Assembly: GCF_040448685.1 (NCBI RefSeq)
Contig: NZ_CP159290.1
Span: 3,906,001 to 3,970,000, forward strand
Direction of reading: 5' to 3'
Length of the DNA: 64,000 nt
Origin: Cellulosimicrobium sp. ES-005
GTDB lineage: Bacteria > Actinomycetota > Actinomycetes > Actinomycetales > Cellulomonadaceae
Shown here: in pieces, positions 52,107 through 60,241 of the stretch
How positions within the stretch are numbered: the first letter of the stretch is position 1
Layout: each line of letters starts with the position of its first letter
Position numbers and translations under genes: made by a program
Notes under the pieces: generated by a model
Databases searched by the model: none
What the model saw: only the letters and a program-made list of their open reading frames with translations
Told to the model about the DNA's origin: nothing

Positions 52107-52904
52107 TCAGCGGAAGCGCTGGACGGCGAGCGGCGCGGCCTCCGCGAGCCCCCGCACGGCCGGGTGGTCGGCGCCCGGCGCGGTCCCGGCGAAGACGTCG
52201 CGCAGCGCGCCGGAGGCGACGAAGGTCCCGTCGGCGAGCACGTGCACGGTGGGGCACATCCGCTCGACGAGCTCGAGGTCGTGCGAGACGAGCAGCACCG
52301 CGGTGCCGAGCTCGGCCGTCGCGGCGCCGAGGCGACGCACGACGTCGCCGCGCATGGCCGGGTCGACGGCGGTGAGCGGCTCGTCGAGCAGGAGGGCGCG
52401 CGGGCGCGTGGCGAGCGCGACGGCGAGCGCGACGCGCTGCTTCTCGCCGCCGGAGAGCGAGTGGATCGTGCGCGGGGCGTACCGGGGCTCGAGCGCGACG
52501 TCGCCGAGCAGGTCCTCGACGGAGCGGCCGCTCGGGCGCCCGGCCCTGCGGGCGTCCTTGAGCGCGGCGGACAGCGTGCGGTCGACGGTCCAGCGCGGGT
52601 CGATCCCGATCCCGGCGAGGCCGTCCTGCGAGACGCGCCGCACGTCGGCGGTGAACTGCTTCTTGTCCCGGCGCGAGAGCTTGGTGACGGTGCGGCCGGC
52701 GTACGTGACGTGGCCCGCGGTCGGGCGCACGAGCCCGACGAGCGCCCGCACGACCGTGGACTTGCCGGCGCCCGACTCGCCGACGATCCCGACCGGCGGG
52801 GTGCCCGGGACGACGTCGAGGTCGATGCCGTGCACGACGTCGGGCCCTCCGTAGCCGGCCGCGAGGCCGGTGGCGCGCAGGATCGGGGTGGTCGTCGTGC
52901 TCAT
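52107..52904 (-). CDS. Orphan OppF/DppF-like ABC ATPase
   Basis: 265 residues. Walker A GIVGESGAGKST, signature LSGGEKQRVALAVALA, Walker B LLLDEPLTAVDPAMRG, H-loop VLLVSHDLELVERM. The VGIVGESGAGKSTVVRALVGL and DGTFVASGALRDVFAG segments fit the second ATPase of oligopeptide or nickel importers. No partner permease, binding protein or first ATPase lies within the window. Either it pairs with a distant system or it is the remnant of one. It appears monocistronic. Confidence 0.87.
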   Translation of the reverse strand: MSTTTTPILRATGLAAGYGGPDVVHGIDLDVVPGTPPVGIVGESGAGKSTVVRALVGLVRPTAGHVTYAGRTVTKLSRRDKKQFTADVRRVSQDGLAGIGIDPRWTVDRTLSAALKDARRAGRPSGRSVEDLLGDVALEPRYAPRTIHSLSGGEKQRVALAVALATRPRALLLDEPLTAVDPAMRGDVVRRLGAATAELGTAVLLVSHDLELVERMCPTVHVLADGTFVASGALRDVFAGTAPGADHPAVRGLAEAAPLAVQRFR

Positions 52905-53165
52905 GGGTCACCTTCTGGTCGTCGGGGCCGGGCGGGCGGTCCGGGGCCCCGCTCGTCCGACGAACGACGCTACCGCGGAGTTCCGTGGCGTCGCTCACGG
53001 TGCCCGTCGCCGCCCCGGCGGCCCCGCGACGCGGGGCAGGGTTCGGGCTCGGAGCCCGGGGCGCGGTAGCCTGGGGCACTCGACCAGGATCCTCGAGCCC
53101 AGGTGGTCCGTCGACCCGCACCGCGGCACCCCTGCCGGTGTGCGGCGACCCGGACGGAGGACCAC

Positions 53166-55448
53166 GTGACCAGGACGGTCGACGAGCCGGAGCTGCTGGC
53201 GCCCGGCGAGGCGGTGGACCTCGACAACTGCGCACGCGAGCCCATCCACGTGCCCGGCATGATCCAGCCCCGCGGCGTGCTGCTCGTCGTGCGCGAGCAC
53301 GACGGCGTGCTGCTCCAGGCGTCGGCGAACGTCGCGCGGCACCTGGGCGTCCCGGCCGAGGAGCTGGTCGGCCGACCGCTCGCCGACGCGCTGGGCGCGG
53401 AACCGGCACGCCGCGTGCTCGACCACGCCGTGAACGTCGGCGACCTCGCGACGCGCAACCCCGTGACGCTGGACCTCGACCGCTGGGACGGGGCGCCCGT
53501 CGCCGTGGACGCCGTGCTCCACCGGCCCCCGCTGCCCGTGGACGCGGCCGAGACCGAGCCGGTGCTCGTCGTCGAGCTCGAGACGGCCGCGGGCGCGCGC
53601 CCCCTCACGTTCCCGAACACCTACCTCGCCGTGCGGCACGCGCTGCGCGACCTGGAGCGTGCCGCGACCCTCGACGAGCTGTACGACGACGCCGCCCGGC
53701 ACGTGCGCGAGCTCACCGGGTTCGACCGCGTGATGATCTACCGCTTCGACGCCGCGTACAACGGCGAGGTGGTGGCCGAGGCGCGCCGCGAGGACCTCAA
53801 CGCGTTCCTCGGGCTGCACTACCCGGCGTCGGACATCCCGCCGCAGGCCCGGGCGCTGTACGAGAAGAACTGGATCCGGCTCATCGCGGACGTGGACTAC
53901 GCGCCCCAGCCGATCGTGCCGGCGCTCCTGCCGACCACGGGCGCGCCGCTCGACCTCACGTACTCCACGCTGCGCAGCGTCTCGCCGATCCACCTCGAGT
54001 ACCTGCGCAACATGGGCGTGCGCGCGTCGATGTCGATCTCGCTCCTGCGGGAGGGCCGGCTGTGGGGGCTCATCGCGTGCCACCACTACGCCGGACCGCA
54101 CGAGCCGCCGTACGAGGTCCGCACGGCTGCCGAGTTCCTCGGATCGGCGCTCTCGGTCCGGCTCGTCGCGCAGGCCGAGGACGAGCGCGAGGCCGAGGTG
54201 CGGCGCGCGGAGGGCGTCCTCGCCCATCTCGCCGCCGACAGCCGCGACGAGAGCGTCCCGATCGGCACCGCGCTGACCCGCTCGGGCTGGCTGCGGCGCC
54301 TCGTCCGGGCCGACGGTGCGGTCGTCGTCGCGGAGGGCGGCCTCATCAAGGTCGGCAGCACGCCCGACGAGGACGGGTGCCGCGCGCTCGTCGCCTGGGT
54401 GCTCGGCCACGGCGAGGACCTCGTCGCGACCGAGGCGCTGGGCCGCGACGCGCCGGACGTCGCGGCGCTCGCGCCCGACGTCGCGGGAGTGATGGGCATC
54501 GTGCTCCCCGAGGGGCAGGTCGTCGTGTGGGTGCGCGACGAGGTGCTGCGGCACGTCGACTGGGGCGGCGACCCGTACAACAAGGCGATCGCGCAACGCG
54601 AGGGCGCGACGGTCCGGCTGAGCCCGCGCAAGTCCTTCGAGCGCTGGCGCGAGGTCGTGCGCGGCCACAGCGCGCCGTGGACGGCGGACCAGACCGACGT
54701 CGCGACGTCGCTGCGGGGCCACCTGGTGGAGGCGCTGTACCTGCGCGGACGCAAGGCCGTGCGCGCGACGGAGGAGCTGCAGCGCAGCCTCCTGCCGGCG
54801 CTGCTCCCGGACGTCCCGGGCTGGACGCTCCAGTCGCGCTACGAGTCCGCCGGCACCGGCCTGGTCGGCGGCGACTGGTACGACGCCCTCGTGCTCCCGT
54901 CGGGCCGCCTCGCGCTCGTCGTCGGCGACGTCACGGGCCACGGTCTCCAGGCCGCCGCGACGATGGGCCAGCTCGGCACGACGCTGCGCGCCGCGCTCGT
55001 GAGCTCGGGCTCGGCGGTCGAGGCCGTGGCACGGCTGGGCGAGGTCGCCCGCTGGACCCTGCCGGGCGAGGTCGCGACGCTCGCGGTCGCCCTCCTGGAC
55101 CCGGCGAGCGGCGTCGTCGAGCACGTGTCCGTGGGGCACCCGCCCCTGCTCGTCGTCGGGCCGGACGGCACGACGACGTGGGCCGAGCGCGCGAGCGTCC
55201 CCCCGCTGGGGATCGTCGACCGCGTCCCGACCGCGCACGTGCTCCAGGTCCCGCGCGGGGGAGCGCTCGTGCTCTACAGCGACGGGCTGGTCGAGCGTCG
55301 CGGCGAGTCGATCCGGGACGGCCTCGACCGGCTCGCGGCGGTCTTCGCGGCGGGCCCGGACGCGGACGTGGACGGCATCGTCACGGCGGCGCGCGACCCG
55401 CGCTCCGCGGACGACGCGACGCTGCTCCTCGTGCGCCGCGACGCCTGA
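53166..55448 (+). CDS. Bacteriophytochrome-type photosensor with PP2C (SpoIIE) phosphatase output
   Basis: 760 residues from GTG 53166 (GGAGG upstream). PAS_2 domain with Cys22 in LDNCAREPIHVPGMIQPRG, the position of the biliverdin-binding Cys of bacteriophytochromes. GAF domain (about 155-325) with HYPASDIPPQARALY (Asp223) and SPIHLEYLRNMGVRASMSIS (His276). PHY domain (about 330-515) with the tongue motif PRKSF at 487-491. The output is a PP2C-type serine phosphatase (about 535-760; GGDWYDAL, VVGDVTGHGLQAAATM, LYSDGLVER). Predicted to sense red/far-red light and dephosphorylate a STAS antagonist. Two divergent partner-switching genes lie next door. No heme oxygenase is present in the window. 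Confidence 0.92.
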   Translation: MTRTVDEPELLAPGEAVDLDNCAREPIHVPGMIQPRGVLLVVREHDGVLLQASANVARHLGVPAEELVGRPLADALGAEPARRVLDHAVNVGDLATRNPVTLDLDRWDGAPVAVDAVLHRPPLPVDAAETEPVLVVELETAAGARPLTFPNTYLAVRHALRDLERAATLDELYDDAARHVRELTGFDRVMIYRFDAAYNGEVVAEARREDLNAFLGLHYPASDIPPQARALYEKNWIRLIADVDYAPQPIVPALLPTTGAPLDLTYSTLRSVSPIHLEYLRNMGVRASMSISLLREGRLWGLIACHHYAGPHEPPYEVRTAAEFLGSALSVRLVAQAEDEREAEVRRAEGVLAHLAADSRDESVPIGTALTRSGWLRRLVRADGAVVVAEGGLIKVGSTPDEDGCRALVAWVLGHGEDLVATEALGRDAPDVAALAPDVAGVMGIVLPEGQVVVWVRDEVLRHVDWGGDPYNKAIAQREGATVRLSPRKSFERWREVVRGHSAPWTADQTDVATSLRGHLVEALYLRGRKAVRATEELQRSLLPALLPDVPGWTLQSRYESAGTGLVGGDWYDALVLPSGRLALVVGDVTGHGLQAAATMGQLGTTLRAALVSSGSAVEAVARLGEVARWTLPGEVATLAVALLDPASGVVEHVSVGHPPLLVVGPDGTTTWAERASVPPLGIVDRVPTAHVLQVPRGGALVLYSDGLVERRGESIRDGLDRLAAVFAAGPDADVDGIVTAARDPRSADDATLLLVRRDA

Positions 55449-55484
55449 GCGCGTCGCGGCGGGTCGACGGGCAGCCGACAGCGG

Positions 55485-55958
55485 TCAGCCGACGGGGAGG
55501 AGCGCGCTGCGCACCGAGGCGCCGCCGCGGAAGACCGGGACGTCGAACCGCGCCCACACGTGCTTCTCGCCGGTACCGGCCCGGAACCAGCCGACGGCCG
55601 TCGACGCCCGCTGCGCGAGCACGAGGCCGAACCCGCCCGCGCCCGGTGAGCGCCGCCCGGCCACGACCGGCGCGGCCGGCGAGTGGTCCACGACGTCCAC
55701 GACGAGCTCGCGCCCGTCGCTGAGCAGACGGACGCGCGTGGGCGGCAGGCCGTGCCGCAGGGCGTTGGTGGCGAGCTCGCTCGCCACGAGGACGACGCGC
55801 TCCGGCGTCGCCTCGAGCGCGCGGTCCGGCGGGAGCGGCCCGCCGGTGAGGAGGCGGTGCAGGCCCTCGCGCAGCGTCGCGAGGTCGCCCAGTCCGCGCA
55901 GCGGCCAGGAGCCGATCTCGACGAAGCCGACGGGGACCGCGGCGTGCTCGACGCTCAC
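55485..55958 (-). CDS. Anti-sigma-factor-like serine kinase (HATPase_c_2)
   Basis: 157 residues, RsbW/SpoIIAB-like. N-box ELATNALRHG, G1-like VDVVDHSP and G2-like GAGGFGLVLAQRAS form the GHKL ATP site. There is a 40-residue extension before the ATPase core and a short tail. It would bind a sigma factor and phosphorylate the STAS protein encoded just upstream. The GTG start overlaps the stop of that gene. The sigma factor itself is not adjacent. Confidence 0.88.
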   Translation of the reverse strand: MSVEHAAVPVGFVEIGSWPLRGLGDLATLREGLHRLLTGGPLPPDRALEATPERVVLVASELATNALRHGLPPTRVRLLSDGRELVVDVVDHSPAAPVVAGRRSPGAGGFGLVLAQRASTAVGWFRAGTGEKHVWARFDVPVFRGGASVRSALLPVG

Positions 55959-56287
55959 GCGCCGTCCTCGCCGGTGGTGTCGTCCGCGATCTCGAACAGG
56001 TCGACGACCCCGCTGAGCTCCAGCAGGTCGCGGACGCGGCGCGGGACGCGCTCCAGCACGGGCGACCCCGACCCGGCGGTGGCGGCGTGGTAGAGCAGGC
56101 GCAGGCCGCCCGAGTCCATGAAGGTCACGTCACCGAGGTCGACGTGGATGCGATCGTCCGCCGACTGCGCGAGCCGCAGCAGCTCGTCCTCGCGGCGGGC
56201 CTGGACCGCGGCGTCGATCTCGCCTCGCATGGTCCAGCGCGTGCCGCCGCTCGTGGTCAGGACGTCGCCGCTCGTCGTCGGGGTCAC
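55955..56287 (-). CDS. STAS-domain anti-anti-sigma factor
   Basis: 110 residues. RIHVDLGDVTFMDSGGLRLL contains the conserved phosphorylatable Ser in DSGG. WTMRGEIDAAVQARREDELL and ELSGVVDLFEI complete the SpoIIAA/RsbV fold. It would titrate the anti-sigma kinase when unphosphorylated. GTG 56287 has GAGGAGGAG upstream. With the kinase and the convergent phytochrome phosphatase it forms a full partner-switching set. Confidence 0.9.
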   Translation of the reverse strand: MTPTTSGDVLTTSGGTRWTMRGEIDAAVQARREDELLRLAQSADDRIHVDLGDVTFMDSGGLRLLYHAATAGSGSPVLERVPRRVRDLLELSGVVDLFEIADDTTGEDGA

Positions 56288-56440
56288 CGTGGTGCGCTCC
56301 TCCTCGTCCCGGCACGGTGCCGGGCACCCGGGACACGGTACGCGGACCTGCCGACGCTCGCTCTGCGATCCGGCGCGTGGCGCCGACCTTTCCGGATCCG
56401 GTCCGTGCGTCGTCGCACGTCCCGGCCCGCGGGACGGCGA

Positions 56441-56480
56441 CGGGCCCGGTCGACGTCGCGGGGGACGTCGACCGGGCCCG
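56441..56480 (-). terminator. Terminator of the GH30 gene
   Basis: CGGGCCCGGTCGACGTC and GACGTCGACCGGGCCCG, a perfect 17-bp stem with a 6-nt loop, starting 19 bp beyond the stop. Confidence 0.85.
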
Positions 56481-56498
56481 CACGGTGGGCCGGACCTC

Positions 56499-59400
56499 TC
56501 AGCAGGTGCGCGCGTCGAACGCGACCTCGAGCGGTGCGTACCCGTCGACCGTCACGACGGCCGTCCCGGCGGGGACGGACGCGGCGCGCGACGCGAACGA
56601 CTGGTACGCGTTCGTGCCCGGGGCGACTCCCGCGAACGTCCGCGTGCCGTACGGCGTCGCGAGCGTCACGTCGAGCGGCGCGTCGCCGTCGTTCGTGGCG
56701 CGGACCGCGACGTAGACCTTCCCGGCCAGGCACCGCGTCTCGGCGACGGCGGAGACCGGGGCGCTGCCCGCGTCGGCGGTCCAGCGCAGGGCGTACGCCT
56801 GCTCCGTGCCGTCCTCGGCGGTGACGCGCACGGTCGTCGTGCCGGGGACGGCGTCGGCGGCCTCGACCGCGACCGTCGCCCAGGGGTCGTGCGCGACCGC
56901 CGCGACGGCCGGCACCCCGCCCGCGACGGGCACGTCGTACGCCGTCACCGCGGGGTCGAACCCGGCGAGGGGCTCGCCGGCCACCGTGATGCCCGACGCC
57001 GCGGCGTCGGTCCCCGTGCCGGGCACCTTGGCGAGGACCTCGATCTCGGAGACGACCAGGTGCGTGTTCGCCCGCGCCGTGAGGACGACGCGCACGGACG
57101 ACGTCCGCACGTCCGCGGGGATCTCGACCGCGGGCGCGGGGCCGTCGGGCGAGGCGTCCACGGTGACGGGCGCGCCGACGTCGGTCCACGTGCCGCCCAC
57201 GAGGGCCTGGAGCCGGACGGACTGCGCCCAGCTCGCGCTGGACCCGTCCTTCCAGAACCGCGTCACGACGCCCGTGACGTCCCGGTCGGCGGGGAGCGTG
57301 ACCGTGAGCGTGTCGGACGTCCGCTTGGTGCCCGACACCCAGTTCGACCACGCCTTGTCGGTGAGGTTGCCGTTCACGACGCCGCCGACGGCGTAGCCCG
57401 GCTCGGTGAACGTCGCGCTCGCGGTCGTGCCCGCGGCGAGCGCGACGTTGGCGGACGCCGCCTCGGTCACCTGGACGCGGACGGTGGCCGGGAGCGTGGC
57501 GCCCGCCCCGGCGTCGGCCGTGCCGGAGAGCTCGACGACCCCGACGGCGTCGTACGCGTCCGCGGGGGCGTCGTCCCAGACCACGGGGCGCGGCACCTCG
57601 GCCCCGCCCGCCGCCACCGCGGTGACGGTCGCCGGGAGCGTCGGCGTGCCGCCCGCGTACGCCTTGGCGCGCGCGGGGAGCGTGGAGGTGAGCTCGTCGA
57701 CGACGACGGTCGCCGTCGCGGCGACCTCGCCGCCGGTCGGCGTGGCCACGGTGCCCGTCACCTCGACGGTGCCGGGCTCGGCCCACGCGTCGTCGTCCGG
57801 CACGTCCCACGTCACGGGGAGCGCGCCGCGCGCCCCGTCGCGGTAGACGGGCGTGACGGTCGCGGGGAGCTCGGGCGCGGTGCCCGGCGTCGTGAACGCC
57901 TCGACCGGCTCGGTGCCCAGGACCGTCTCGTCGACGACCCGCCAGCGCTGGTTCACGCCGGAGTTCGCGAGGTACGTGCCCACGGGGGAACCGTCAGCCG
58001 TGGCCTGGCCGCCGACCTCGAGGAGGGTCTTCGAGGACGCGTTGACGAGCGTGAAGGTGCCGTCGCCGGTCGTCGAGAGGATCCACTGCGCGGCGAGCGG
58101 GGTGTCCGCGACGTCGGCGGGCGCGTCCTGGAGGACAGCGGACGTGTCGGCCGTGACGGCGAGCTGGCGGCCCGTGGCCGCGTTCGTCACGGCGTAGCGC
58201 GTGCGGTGCGTGCCGGAGCCCTCGGGGGCGCCGAGCGCCGTGAGCTCCCACGCCTGCTCCGCGACCGGCGCGTCGGTGCGGATCACGACGCCCGTGCCCG
58301 ACGCCGACGGCGCGAGCGAGCGGTCCGCCTGCACGCCGTCGAGACGGTAGGCGTGACCGTCCTGGACGAGCGCGGCGTCGTCCGCGACGCCGGAGACGCC
58401 GTCGACGACGAACGTCGTCACGGACTCGGCCGGCACGACGAGCGTCGCGCTCGGACCGTCCGCACCCGTCTCGACGGCCACCGGCTCGCCCTCGACGAGG
58501 TAGCCGGCCGTGCTCGTGACCACGGGGGTGACGGTCGCATCGGACCCGACCGCACCGAACTTCGACAGGTCGAGCGTCACGGCGCGCTCGGCCTTCGTGG
58601 CGTTCACGTGCACGACCGTCGCGGACGTGCCGTCGGCCGACACCGCGGCCGTGCTGCTCGCGTCGTCCGAGCGGATCAGCGAGTCGCCCGGCTCGATGTA
58701 GTGCGTGAAGTTCTGGGTCGCCCAGTACTTCGTGTTCGTGTAGATCGGGCACGTCTCGAGCGTGTCCTCGGCCGTGCAGTCGAACGGGATCTGGATCTCG
58801 CCCCAGTTCATGCCGTTCGCGCTCTCGCCGCCCGGCGCCATGTTGGCGTAGTCCTCGACCGGCTGCCAGAACACCCACGCGCTCGGCTCGAGCTCGCGCA
58901 GGTCGTCGACGATGTGCTGCGCGCTGCCGAGGCCGGACTCCATGGTCTCGAAGTCCTGGCCCGTCGAGCTCCAGTTCCCGCCGACCTCGCTCATCCACAG
59001 CGGCTTGTCCTCGCCCTTGGCGATGTCACGGACCGTCGTGCGCTGGCCCGTGCCGTAGGTGTGGACGTTGAGCTGCGACACCTGGTCGCGGACCGCCTGC
59101 GGGTACGCGTTCCAGTTGGTCGCGAACGTGCCGGGGTTCGTCTCGTCCATCGCCGAGATGACGGCGTCGGTCGAGGAGCCCTCGAGCGCCGCGGCGAGCG
59201 CCGGGACGACCTTCGCCTGGAGCGCGGGGCTCATGTGGGCGCCCTCCTGGCGGCCCCCGGTCGGGTTGCCGTCGCTGCCGAGCTGGGTGCCCCAGTAGTT
59301 CGTGTTGGGCTCGTTGAACGGGTCGATCGTGTCGACCTCGATGCCGTGCGCGTCCTCGAGGCGCTCGGTCACGCCGACCAGGTACGCCGCGAAGTCGTCG

Positions 59401-60098
59401 ATGCTCTCCGTCTTGAGCTGGTCCGCGGTCGAGCTGAACCCGCCCGAGACGTACCCGCTCACGGTCATGAACCACGGCGGGGAGTTGCTGAACGTCTCCC
59501 AGTGCGTGACGTCGTCCTTGATGCGGTCGACCCACCAGCGCTGCGTCGCGTCGGCGTCCTCGTCCCAGTGGTCCGGGTTCTCGGGGTCCCACCAGTCCAC
59601 GTCGGTGCGCGTCGTGCCCTCGGGCGCCTTCCACCAGCCGTCGACGGCGCCGCCCGCGCGCAGGTAGTCCGGTACGTCGGGAGCGTTCCCGCCGCCGACG
59701 TTGTAGCGCGCGATGTTGAGGTTGAGGCCCTCGTCGCCGAACACCATGTCCGCGAGCTTCTCGCGGATCTCGTCCGGGTAGCCGCCCGTGGCGTTGGCGA
59801 ACCACACGAGGCTCGTGCCCCAGCCCTCGAACGGCGCGCCCGCGTACGACGGGTCGGGCGTGACGGTGACGCCCGCGACGTCGGCCGCGGCCGCCGTCGT
59901 ACCCGTCGCGGCGACCGCGCCCAGGGGCGAGGCCTGCGCGGGCAGGGCCGCGAGCGCGCAGCCCGCGACGAGCGCCCCGGCGCCGAGGCCCGCGACGACG
60001 CGGGCCCCCGTCCGGCGGGCGGCCGGGCCGCCCGGGCGGGTGCGGCGAGGACCGGGTGGTCCACCCCGCGTGGTCGTGTCGGTCTCGGTCGGGCTCAT
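56499..60098 (-). CDS. Secreted multidomain GH30 glycoside hydrolase, probable endo-beta-1,6-galactanase
   Basis: 1199 residues. Signal segment to about 55. GH30 catalytic region (about 75-540), with acid/base Glu263 in DPFNEPN and nucleophile Glu371 in WMSEVGGN; FEGWGTSLVWFANATGGYPD is typical of the galactanase/xylanase branch. Then a ricin-like lectin domain (about 555-690), two Ig-like 4 domains (about 700-860), a discoidin-like domain (about 865-1010), a cadherin-like segment (about 1020-1100), and an 87-residue C-terminal domain starting APVSAVAETRCLAGKVYVAV that is also on the DUF1080 protein. AAGGAGGTGG lies before ATG 60098. The neighbouring beta-galactosidase and sugar importer suggest arabinogalactan side-chain use. 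Confidence 0.9.
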   Translation of the reverse strand: MSPTETDTTTRGGPPGPRRTRPGGPAARRTGARVVAGLGAGALVAGCALAALPAQASPLGAVAATGTTAAAADVAGVTVTPDPSYAGAPFEGWGTSLVWFANATGGYPDEIREKLADMVFGDEGLNLNIARYNVGGGNAPDVPDYLRAGGAVDGWWKAPEGTTRTDVDWWDPENPDHWDEDADATQRWWVDRIKDDVTHWETFSNSPPWFMTVSGYVSGGFSSTADQLKTESIDDFAAYLVGVTERLEDAHGIEVDTIDPFNEPNTNYWGTQLGSDGNPTGGRQEGAHMSPALQAKVVPALAAALEGSSTDAVISAMDETNPGTFATNWNAYPQAVRDQVSQLNVHTYGTGQRTTVRDIAKGEDKPLWMSEVGGNWSSTGQDFETMESGLGSAQHIVDDLRELEPSAWVFWQPVEDYANMAPGGESANGMNWGEIQIPFDCTAEDTLETCPIYTNTKYWATQNFTHYIEPGDSLIRSDDASSTAAVSADGTSATVVHVNATKAERAVTLDLSKFGAVGSDATVTPVVTSTAGYLVEGEPVAVETGADGPSATLVVPAESVTTFVVDGVSGVADDAALVQDGHAYRLDGVQADRSLAPSASGTGVVIRTDAPVAEQAWELTALGAPEGSGTHRTRYAVTNAATGRQLAVTADTSAVLQDAPADVADTPLAAQWILSTTGDGTFTLVNASSKTLLEVGGQATADGSPVGTYLANSGVNQRWRVVDETVLGTEPVEAFTTPGTAPELPATVTPVYRDGARGALPVTWDVPDDDAWAEPGTVEVTGTVATPTGGEVAATATVVVDELTSTLPARAKAYAGGTPTLPATVTAVAAGGAEVPRPVVWDDAPADAYDAVGVVELSGTADAGAGATLPATVRVQVTEAASANVALAAGTTASATFTEPGYAVGGVVNGNLTDKAWSNWVSGTKRTSDTLTVTLPADRDVTGVVTRFWKDGSSASWAQSVRLQALVGGTWTDVGAPVTVDASPDGPAPAVEIPADVRTSSVRVVLTARANTHLVVSEIEVLAKVPGTGTDAAASGITVAGEPLAGFDPAVTAYDVPVAGGVPAVAAVAHDPWATVAVEAADAVPGTTTVRVTAEDGTEQAYALRWTADAGSAPVSAVAETRCLAGKVYVAVRATNDGDAPLDVTLATPYGTRTFAGVAPGTNAYQSFASRAASVPAGTAVVTVDGYAPLEVAFDARTC

Positions 60099-60127
60099 CC
60101 CTGAGCCACCTCCTTCGCGTCGCTGCG

Positions 60128-60135
60128 AACCGGTT
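60128..60135. promoter_or_regulatory. Possible LacI core palindrome upstream of the GH30 gene
   Basis: AACCGGTT lies within GCGAACCGGTTGC, 30 bp before the GH30 start. Only the central 8 bp are symmetric, so this is a weak candidate for an operator. Confidence 0.3.
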
Positions 60136-60176
60136 GCTGCACCGGGTGCGGGTCGGTCCCGCGGGGTCTGTTCGGC

Positions 60177-60241
60177 CGAGGTAGAGGCGTGGTCATGACC
60201 ACGCCTCTACCTCGCGCTACCGGGGCTCTACCTCGGCGGGG
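60177..60241. repeat. Perfect 38-bp palindrome plus an arm, GGTAG/CTACC family
   Basis: The arm CGAGGTAGAGGCGTGGTCA (60177-60195) is followed at once by its complement (60196-60214), with no loop. A further GCTCTACCTCGGCGGGG (60225-60241) carries the stop of the GH42 gene. Confidence 0.85.

Noticed and set aside
56118-60104. 1328-codon open frame opposite the GH30 gene
   Set aside because: Same GC artefact; low-complexity Arg/Gly/Val sequence only.
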